Positions 7,254-8,275 of a stretch of DNA of 8,275 nucleotides are shown piece after piece. Both the position numbers and the translations under genes were made by a program. The notes beneath the pieces are model-generated. The model saw nothing but the letters and a program-made list of their open reading frames with translations, was not told the DNA's origin and made no database searches. Within the stretch, counting starts at the first letter, position 1. Each line of letters begins with the position of its first letter. Origin of the DNA: Bacteroidales bacterium (lineage in GTDB: Bacteria; Bacteroidota; Bacteroidia; Bacteroidales; ML635J-15); the NCBI GenBank assembly GCA_028697515.1, contig JAQVEY010000090.1, positions 1 through 8,275 on the forward strand, in the 5' to 3' direction.

Positions 7254-7782
7254 TTTAAGAGGGTTGAATTTTAAGCAGTTGTTAAAGAATGCAGAAGCAC
7301 TTTTCTTTGATATAGACGGAGTATTGTCTTCATCTCAGGTACAAATAAATGATAATGGGGAGCTATTAAGGACCACAAGTGTAAAAGATGGATATGTCCT
7401 TAAATATGCTTTAAAAAAAGGAATAATAATATGTGTAATTTCGGGAGGAATTGACAAAGCTGTTCAGAAAAGATTTGAATTACTGGGGATTGAAGATGTG
7501 CTTATTGGTTGCAGCAATAAAATTATTGAATTTGAAAAGCTAATAGATAAGTATAATTTGAATTATAAAAATGTGGTTTATATGGGCGATGATATCCCAG
7601 ATTATCATGTTATGAGAAAGGTTGGCATACCATGTTGTCCAATAGATGCAGCTGATGAAATAAAGGAAATATCTTTGTTTATTTCTTCAAAAAGAGGTGG
7701 TGAAGGATGTGTGAGAGATATTACAGAACAGGTTCTGAGAGCAAAGGGAATGTGGATGGACGCTGATGCATTTGAACTTTAA
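7243..7782 (+). CDS. kdsC: KdsC-like HAD phosphatase (3-deoxy-D-manno-octulosonate 8-phosphate phosphatase)
   Basis: A 179-aa cytoplasmic HAD-superfamily enzyme with no large cap domain, as expected for tetrameric KdsC, which dephosphorylates Kdo 8-phosphate on the way to lipopolysaccharide Kdo. Motif I is DIDGVLSS with nucleophile D23 and acid/base D25; KDG (48-50) matches the KdsC-family DG segment; motif II is S67 in VISGG; K93 lies in SNK; motif IV is GDDIPD (115-120) with Mg-binding acidic residues. The C-terminal RGGEGCVRDI resembles the GGxGAVRE tail that reaches a neighbouring subunit's active site. ATGs at 7192, 7237 and 7243 share the frame. 7243 is preferred because it gives the usual family length and leaves an 11-base overlap with the preceding gene, whereas 7192 would add 17 residues encoded within that gene. 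HAD identity is firm; substrate is inferred from family resemblance, and another sugar phosphate is possible. Confidence 0.87.
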   Translation: MDNNLRGLNFKQLLKNAEALFFDIDGVLSSSQVQINDNGELLRTTSVKDGYVLKYALKKGIIICVISGGIDKAVQKRFELLGIEDVLIGCSNKIIEFEKLIDKYNLNYKNVVYMGDDIPDYHVMRKVGIPCCPIDAADEIKEISLFISSKRGGEGCVRDITEQVLRAKGMWMDADAFEL

Positions 7783-7796
7783 TTAAGAATATATAG

Positions 7797-8275
7797 ATGA
7801 TAGCATTTTTTAAGTTAATAAGGTGGAAAAATGTTCTGTTAGTAGCAATTACAATGTTTGCTATGAAATATGCTGTTATAGCACCTATATATAACATTTA
7901 TGAAGTTCAGTTCGGGTTGTCAGAACTAGGTTTTATGTTTCTTGTTTTAGCCGCGATGTTTTTGATGGCCGGGGGTAATGTAATAAATGATTATTTCGAC
8001 CGTAAAACAGACATGATAAATCGCCCCAAACGCGTATTGGTTGGATTTTCTGTAAAACGCCGGCAGGTGTTGTTTACACATACAGTATTGAACATATTAG
8101 GTGTATTATGTGGATTTGTCGTTGCCTATATTATCGGAAAAATATGGCTTGGAGTCTTTTTTATTTTTGTAAGTCTCTTACTTTGGACATATTCTTCCGA
8201 GTTGAAGAGAAAGGTATTCATAGGTAATTTTGTAGTTGCGTTATTAACGGGGTTTATTCCTTTTTTGGTTGCTAT
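7797..8275 (+). CDS. UbiA-family prenyltransferase, partial (geranylgeranylglycerol-phosphate geranylgeranyltransferase-like)
   Basis: The frame starts at ATG 7797, 14 bases after the phosphatase stop, and is open for 159 codons to the window end, so the C-terminal part is missing. Hydrophobic membrane segments lie at about 13-32, 43-62, 91-113, 116-131 and 141-159. The first aspartate-rich motif, NDYFDRKTD (64-72, with D65, D68 and D72), binds Mg-diphosphate in the UbiA family and is followed by the basic loop INRPKR. YSSELKR (132-138) and GN (143-144) fit the next conserved loop. The enzyme would transfer a prenyl chain in the inner membrane. Bacteroidota homologues are often named after the archaeal-type second ether-lipid step; the acceptor cannot be decided from this fragment, and a quinone or haem acceptor is possible. 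The second Asp motif lies outside the window. Confidence 0.88.
   Translation, partial: MIAFFKLIRWKNVLLVAITMFAMKYAVIAPIYNIYEVQFGLSELGFMFLVLAAMFLMAGGNVINDYFDRKTDMINRPKRVLVGFSVKRRQVLFTHTVLNILGVLCGFVVAYIIGKIWLGVFFIFVSLLLWTYSSELKRKVFIGNFVVALLTGFIPFLVA

Overview
The window looks like a piece of an AT-rich Bacteroidota chromosome (Bacteroidales/Marinilabiliales/Flavobacteriia-like; genus not resolvable). Three things point there: a type IX secretion (T9SS) C-terminal sorting domain, a Bacteroidota-type promoter (TTTG, 18-base spacer, TAAATTTG), and the gene run DUF2520 Rossmann protein, KdsC-like HAD phosphatase, UbiA prenyltransferase, which I recall as common in that phylum. None of the genes has an obvious Shine-Dalgarno sequence.

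Left two thirds (1-6246, minus strand): two tandem paralogous genes for large secreted zinc carboxypeptidases of family M14. The upstream gene (3406-6246, 946 aa) is complete: signal peptide, N-terminal pro-region, catalytic domain, transthyretin-like domain, PKD, Ig-like domain with a nested beta-sandwich, second PKD, T9SS sorting domain. The downstream gene starts 8 bases after its stop codon and is open for 1132 codons to the window edge, so its C-terminus is missing. It shares the same front half, then carries two PKD domains, the same nested Ig-like module, two tandem repeats of about 70 aa, another Ig-like segment and a SprB-like repeat. In both proteins the active-site layout matches the metazoan-type M14B regulatory carboxypeptidases (CPD/CPN/CPE/CPM), including the Asp and Gln that line the pocket for C-terminal Lys/Arg.

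Middle (6247-6467): a 221-base divergent intergenic region. A clear promoter faces right; no convincing consensus promoter was found for the leftward carboxypeptidase pair.

Right part (6468-8275, plus strand): a tight operon of a DUF2520 Rossmann-fold protein, a KdsC-like HAD phosphatase (11-base overlap with the preceding gene at the preferred start), and a UbiA-family membrane prenyltransferase cut by the window end. KdsC belongs to Kdo/lipopolysaccharide synthesis and the UbiA protein probably to isoprenoid lipid synthesis, so this half is cell-envelope housekeeping, while the left half is an export-type peptidase locus. I see no mobile element, CRISPR array, tRNA, rRNA or defence system. 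The most unusual features are the M14B-like carboxypeptidase pair with a pro-region and the domain-in-domain architecture.
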